Assembly: GCA_035696165.1 (NCBI GenBank)
Contig: DASRQX010000174.1
Span: forward strand, 1 to 7,934
Direction: 5' to 3'
Source: Palsa-883 sp035696165
GTDB taxonomy: Bacteria > Pseudomonadota > Alphaproteobacteria > Acetobacterales > Acetobacteraceae
DNA: 7,934 nt
Part shown: positions 5,152 to 7,934 of the stretch, in pieces
Numbering within the stretch: the stretch's first letter is position 1
Layout: each line of letters starts with the position of its first letter
Translations under genes and position numbers: made by a program
The notes under the pieces: model-generated
Database searches by the model: none
The model's input: only the letters and a program-made list of their open reading frames with translations
Told to the model about the DNA's origin: nothing

Positions 5152-6200
5152 TTGGATCGATAGTACGAAAGGCGCTGGCCGCTGTTGTCCAGCGCAATCG
5201 GCCGGCCGGCTACCCTGACCTGGATGGTCGCATGCGGTTTCGGTCGCAGCGCACCAAGTTCGACAACGAAACCATGTGCGCCGTCGCCGATCTTGGCGTC
5301 CAGCAAGTCCTGCCGAAACACGTCAGCCAGGAACGACGTGGCCAATTCGCCATCGATGAACATTTCAAGCCGCACCGGGTCGGTCGATCCGAGCAGTTGG
5401 CACCACCCGAAGATGCTGCCGCCCTCGACGCCGTCGACCTTGCCGTGATAAACGCGGCGTGCTCGCGCAAGGTAGTCCTTGCGGTTTGGCTCGACCAGGC
5501 TGGCCAGCCGGGCGCACAACGCCGCATTGCTCGGCAATCCGCAGAAGCGCACGAACGTCTCGATAAAGTCCCCAGGGAATATCAGGGCTTTTTCGTAGCT
5601 GAACAGAAGGCTTGGGGCGCTAACACTGCCAACGTAACCAACCATGGAATCCAGTTGGCTGACAGCGTCGCGCAAAGCCGCCATAACGTCCTTATACTCA
5701 GAGAGCGAATTCCTGACGGCGATCGACGCTATATCGCGGAACGGGACAATGAGATGGGCGTTGTCGAACAGCGCCAGTTGTTCAGGTTGCAAACTTGTGT
5801 AGAGCAATGGCGCCTTGAAACCCCAGGTGCCGTAGTCGGCGTTTCGCTCCTCGATCACTTGCTTCAGCTTGCCGACATTACCAGCCCGCAGCGTCGCTAG
5901 CATTTCTTCGTCTTCGAACACGAAGTCATTGATGTCACGACCCATGAAAACACCGGCCTGCTGCAGGATCGATGCCACCAGACTGGTGCCGGATCGATGC
6001 AATCCAGTGACAATAAAGGTCCGGCCGCCGGTGGCGGACGATCCAGCCGGACGATTGATGATGATGCCCCTGTTGACCAGGTCATCACCTCTTGTCGCCG
6101 CCGCGTTCGGGCTGGCTTGCTGCCCCTGCCGTCCGCTCAATTCGCAATTCTCCCTTTGTACCCCGATCCTGGGCACCCCAACCTGGGCACTCTCAGACAC
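5142..6200 (-). CDS. sulfotransferase-like P-loop protein fused to a C-terminal G-W beta module
   Basis: Residues ~60-245 of 352 form a sulfotransferase-type P-loop domain, which in the family moves sulfate from PAPS to a sugar, lipid or protein. The 5'-phosphosulfate loop is FIVTGLHRSGTSLVASIL (62-79). WGFKAP (126-131) is the usual 'fKdP' block. FRDIASIAVRNSLS (154-167) with R155, R163 and S165 fits the 3'-phosphate site. Residues ~253-345 are a separate module: GKVDG, then GSIFGW (261-266), DPVRLEMFIDG (274-284), FRQDL (295-299) and GAHGF (307-311). It is like a beta-sandwich repeat I recall from cell-surface glycan enzymes of Acetobacteraceae. Its function is unknown; glycan binding is a guess. 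The start is uncertain: GTG 6200 has no good ribosome site, while TTG 6140 is preceded by GGGAG. The first ~55 residues are not conserved-looking. GC is visibly lower than in neighbours (29/60 at 5761-5820). Confidence 0.8.
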   Translation of the reverse strand: MSESAQVGVPRIGVQRENCELSGRQGQQASPNAAATRGDDLVNRGIIINRPAGSSATGGRTFIVTGLHRSGTSLVASILQQAGVFMGRDINDFVFEDEEMLATLRAGNVGKLKQVIEERNADYGTWGFKAPLLYTSLQPEQLALFDNAHLIVPFRDIASIAVRNSLSEYKDVMAALRDAVSQLDSMVGYVGSVSAPSLLFSYEKALIFPGDFIETFVRFCGLPSNAALCARLASLVEPNRKDYLARARRVYHGKVDGVEGGSIFGWCQLLGSTDPVRLEMFIDGELATSFLADVFRQDLLDAKIGDGAHGFVVELGALRPKPHATIQVRVAGRPIALDNSGQRLSYYRSKPG

Positions 6201-6434
6201 GTTCGGCCGAAGCCACTCATACAGCCGTAATGCAGGAATGGATAACGCGGCGGTCAGGATCGCACCGCCGATCTCCCGGCGCCACTACCTCGGAACGGCG
6301 CGGATGACAGATGGTGCTCCGGTGCGGACGCCGCCCGGGCCGGACGGGGGCGCAGGTTAGCCAAAACCACGGGAAGGTGAGAAACTCGGCACTGACTATT
6401 TGCGACCGACCAATAGGGCAGGGGAGGTGATCCG
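6201..6434. other. divergent spacer before the ThuA operon
   Basis: These 234 bases lie between the start of the minus-strand sulfotransferase gene and the plus-strand ThuA operon, so they should carry both promoters. No convincing -35/-10 pair or clear operator dyad is visible. A short open frame starting at ATG 6230 has no family features. Confidence 0.4.
6421..6430 (+). promoter_or_regulatory. strong ribosome binding site of the ThuA gene
   Basis: GGGGAGGTGA is an almost full match to the anti-Shine-Dalgarno sequence. Its GGAGG core (6423-6427) lies 7 bases before ATG 6435 and fixes that start. Confidence 0.8.
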
Positions 6435-7244
6435 ATGACGGGCCAAGAAGCCGGACGCGCGCATCTTATTGCTGGCGGTTTTCCGCCCGGTTCGCCCGCC
6501 GGACACGACCACGACTACGCCCGCCTGCGGCTGCTTGGACTGCTGGCCGAACGGGACGTTCCGGCATCGGTTGCCAACGACTACGCAGATGTCGAGAAAT
6601 GGCTGCCCGTGACCCGGTTGCTGATCACCTATGTCGCCGGCCCCTATCCTGACGCCGCGCAGTGCCGCGTCATCAGGCATTGGCTGGCGGCGGGCGGTCG
6701 CTGGCTGGGCCTGCATGGCACCAGCGGCGGCCGCGCGGAGCGGGTGGACGGCATGCGCCAGCGCCGCACCGTGAAGACCGAGCATCACGCCGTTCTGGGC
6801 AGTTACTTCCTGACCCATCCGCCGATTTGCAAAATACGTGTCGACGTGCGCGACACCGATCACCCGATCACAAGCGGACTGGGCGCGTCGTTCGATGTCG
6901 AGGACGAGCCGTATTTCATCGAGTTGCAGGATCCTGGTTCGACGCGGATCCTGCTGAGCGCGGACTACGGGCCCGGCGCCGTGTCGCCCAGCATCGGGAC
7001 GCTGTACGCAAGCGACACTTCGCTGCAGTCCGATGGAAAGACGCGCGTGCTCGGCTATACGCGCGAGGTCGGTAGCGGTGGCGTGACCTATTTCGCGATT
7101 GGCCATTGCCACAACCCGGCCATTCGCGCGACGCGGACCGCGGACGCCGCGGACCGGGTCCCCCCGACATTTCGCGGCGCGTGGGAAAGCGACGCGTTCA
7201 TTACGCTGTTGCGCAACGCCATCGCCTGGGGTGTGCGTGCCTGA
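6435..7244 (+). CDS. ThuA-domain protein (glutamine-amidotransferase-like fold)
   Basis: The 269-residue product matches the ThuA-like layout. The class is named for trehalose utilisation in rhizobia, has a class I glutamine amidotransferase-like fold, and is usually found in sugar-catabolic clusters; its biochemistry is poorly known. Landmarks: LLITYVAGPYP (62-72), the elbow LAAGGRWLGLHGTSGG (84-99), HHAVLGSYFLTHPP (117-130), DTDHPITSGL (140-149), DEPYF (157-161), RVLGYTREVGSGGVTYFAIGHCHN (204-227), and a closing AFITLLRNAIAWG (254-266). The strand-loop elbow holds H94, T96 and S97, with no cysteine, so amidotransferase chemistry is not expected. There is no signal peptide, so it is probably cytosolic. 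The TGA stop is followed 24 bases later by the amidohydrolase ATG, on the same strand and surely the same operon. No regulator is visible. Confidence 0.85.
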   Translation: MTGQEAGRAHLIAGGFPPGSPAGHDHDYARLRLLGLLAERDVPASVANDYADVEKWLPVTRLLITYVAGPYPDAAQCRVIRHWLAAGGRWLGLHGTSGGRAERVDGMRQRRTVKTEHHAVLGSYFLTHPPICKIRVDVRDTDHPITSGLGASFDVEDEPYFIELQDPGSTRILLSADYGPGAVSPSIGTLYASDTSLQSDGKTRVLGYTREVGSGGVTYFAIGHCHNPAIRATRTADAADRVPPTFRGAWESDAFITLLRNAIAWGVRA

Positions 7245-7252
7245 TCGTCGCG

Positions 7253-7259
7253 AAGAAGG
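7253..7259 (+). promoter_or_regulatory. ribosome binding site of the amidohydrolase gene
   Basis: AAGAAGG lies 9 bases before ATG 7269, inside the 24-base gap after the ThuA stop. It supports that start and translation as part of one message. Confidence 0.65.
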
Positions 7260-7268
7260 TCGTAAATC

Positions 7269-7934
7269 ATGCTGACAATCGATGCCCAAGTGCACGCCTA
7301 TCAACGCAATCACCCCGGCAGGCCGTGGGCCGGAGTTCTGCACGGACCTGCGGAGGTCACGGGCGACGACATGGTGGCTGCCATGAACGCCGTCGGTGTC
7401 GATGGCGCGCTGCTGGTGTCGCCATTCAGCATGTATCGTTACGACGCCAGTTACGCCATTGAGGTTCACGCCGCGCATCCCGGCCGGTTCGGGCTGATCA
7501 AACCGGTGGACCCAGCCGACCCCGCCATGGCCGAAACAATCGCCGAGTGGGCGGCCATCGACGGCACGGTCGGCGTACGGATCATGCTCAATCGTGACGG
7601 CGTATCGACCGACGCCGCCGATCCCGGCCTGAACCGCGTTCTGGCCATCGCCGGACGACATGCCCTGCCGGTGAACCTGATGGCGACCGGACGGCTGGCG
7701 CAGGCCGGGCTGCTGGCCGCCCGCAATCCCGACACGGTGGTGGTGATCGACCACCTCGGGCTGCAACAACCATCCGAACCGCCAGCCCCCGCGCAGCCGT
7801 TCGCCGATCTGCCGAAGCTGCTGGCCCTGGCGGCGCACGACAACATCACAGTCAAGATCAGCGGGGCCGGCACGCTGTCGCACGAACCGTTTCCGTACCA
7901 TGATTTGTGGGATCCGCTTGCGCGCATCTTCGAT
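7269..7934 (+). CDS. amidohydrolase family protein (COG3618-like), 3' end outside window
   Basis: The first 222 residues are present and the frame runs open to the last base of the window. Sequence style matches the metal-dependent TIM-barrel hydrolases of the amidohydrolase-2/COG3618 group, which includes lactonases and decarboxylases acting on sugar lactones and aromatic acids. The first-strand motif, often H-x-H, reads DAQVH (5-9), so H9 is kept and the other ligand position is Q7. Other blocks: VDGALLVSPF (44-53), GVRIML (102-107) with R104, VVVIDHLG (157-164) with D161 and H162, and NITVKISG (192-199). The C-terminal metal-site aspartate, usually in a GSDWP-like motif, should lie past the window edge. 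Being second in the ThuA operon points to hydrolysis of a sugar-derived or aromatic intermediate. The substrate is not predictable. Confidence 0.85.
   Translation, partial: MLTIDAQVHAYQRNHPGRPWAGVLHGPAEVTGDDMVAAMNAVGVDGALLVSPFSMYRYDASYAIEVHAAHPGRFGLIKPVDPADPAMAETIAEWAAIDGTVGVRIMLNRDGVSTDAADPGLNRVLAIAGRHALPVNLMATGRLAQAGLLAARNPDTVVVIDHLGLQQPSEPPAPAQPFADLPKLLALAAHDNITVKISGAGTLSHEPFPYHDLWDPLARIFD

Noticed and set aside
4998..5900. 300-residue plus-strand open frame
   Set aside because: Antisense to the sulfotransferase fusion, whose P-loop and C-terminal module are recognisable. The opposite frame shows no domain.
6396..7901. 501-residue open frame on the minus strand
   Set aside because: It lies antisense to the ThuA and amidohydrolase genes, which have clear motifs and ribosome sites. 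Its translation is low-complexity and matches no family; it is a by-product of GC-rich codon use.

Overview
The window looks like chromosomal DNA of a GC-rich alphaproteobacterium. Acetobacteraceae/Rhodospirillales is my best guess. It rests on the GC-rich codon use, a RibA with a long degenerate N-terminal domain followed by a cytosolic-type L,D-transpeptidase gene, and a sulfotransferase carrying a C-terminal 'G-W' beta module. This is inference from protein style, with no database search behind it. I see no rRNA, tRNA or CRISPR array.

Layout. Bases 1-251 hold the 3' end of an IS5-family insertion sequence, with the transposase C-terminus and a probable right terminal repeat. Bases 302-1976 (minus strand) carry ribA (GTP cyclohydrolase II), then an L,D-transpeptidase-fold gene 7 bases behind it. 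This is a housekeeping pair. A 281-base divergent spacer separates ribA from a plus-strand short-chain dehydrogenase (2258-3061). A 467-base gap between converging genes (3062-3528) has no convincing gene but is rich in structure: an imperfect palindrome, a LacI-type operator-like dyad, and a large nested inverted repeat. An MFS transporter of the anion:cation symporter type follows on the minus strand (3529-4863), then a lower-GC sulfotransferase-like fusion gene (5142-6200, minus). After a 234-base divergent spacer, a plus-strand operon begins with a ThuA-domain protein (6435-7244) and a COG3618-type amidohydrolase (7269 to the window edge).

How the genes may work together. The dehydrogenase, MFS importer, ThuA-like protein and amidohydrolase form a set often met in catabolic islands for sugar acids, lactones or aromatic acids: uptake, oxidation, then ring or lactone hydrolysis. 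The substrate cannot be read from sequence. The sulfotransferase fusion sits inside this set but differs in base composition and probably has nothing to do with catabolism. The most unusual items are the 122-base nested inverted repeat at 3312-3433, the sulfotransferase/G-W-module fusion, and the operator-like dyad stranded between two 3' ends.
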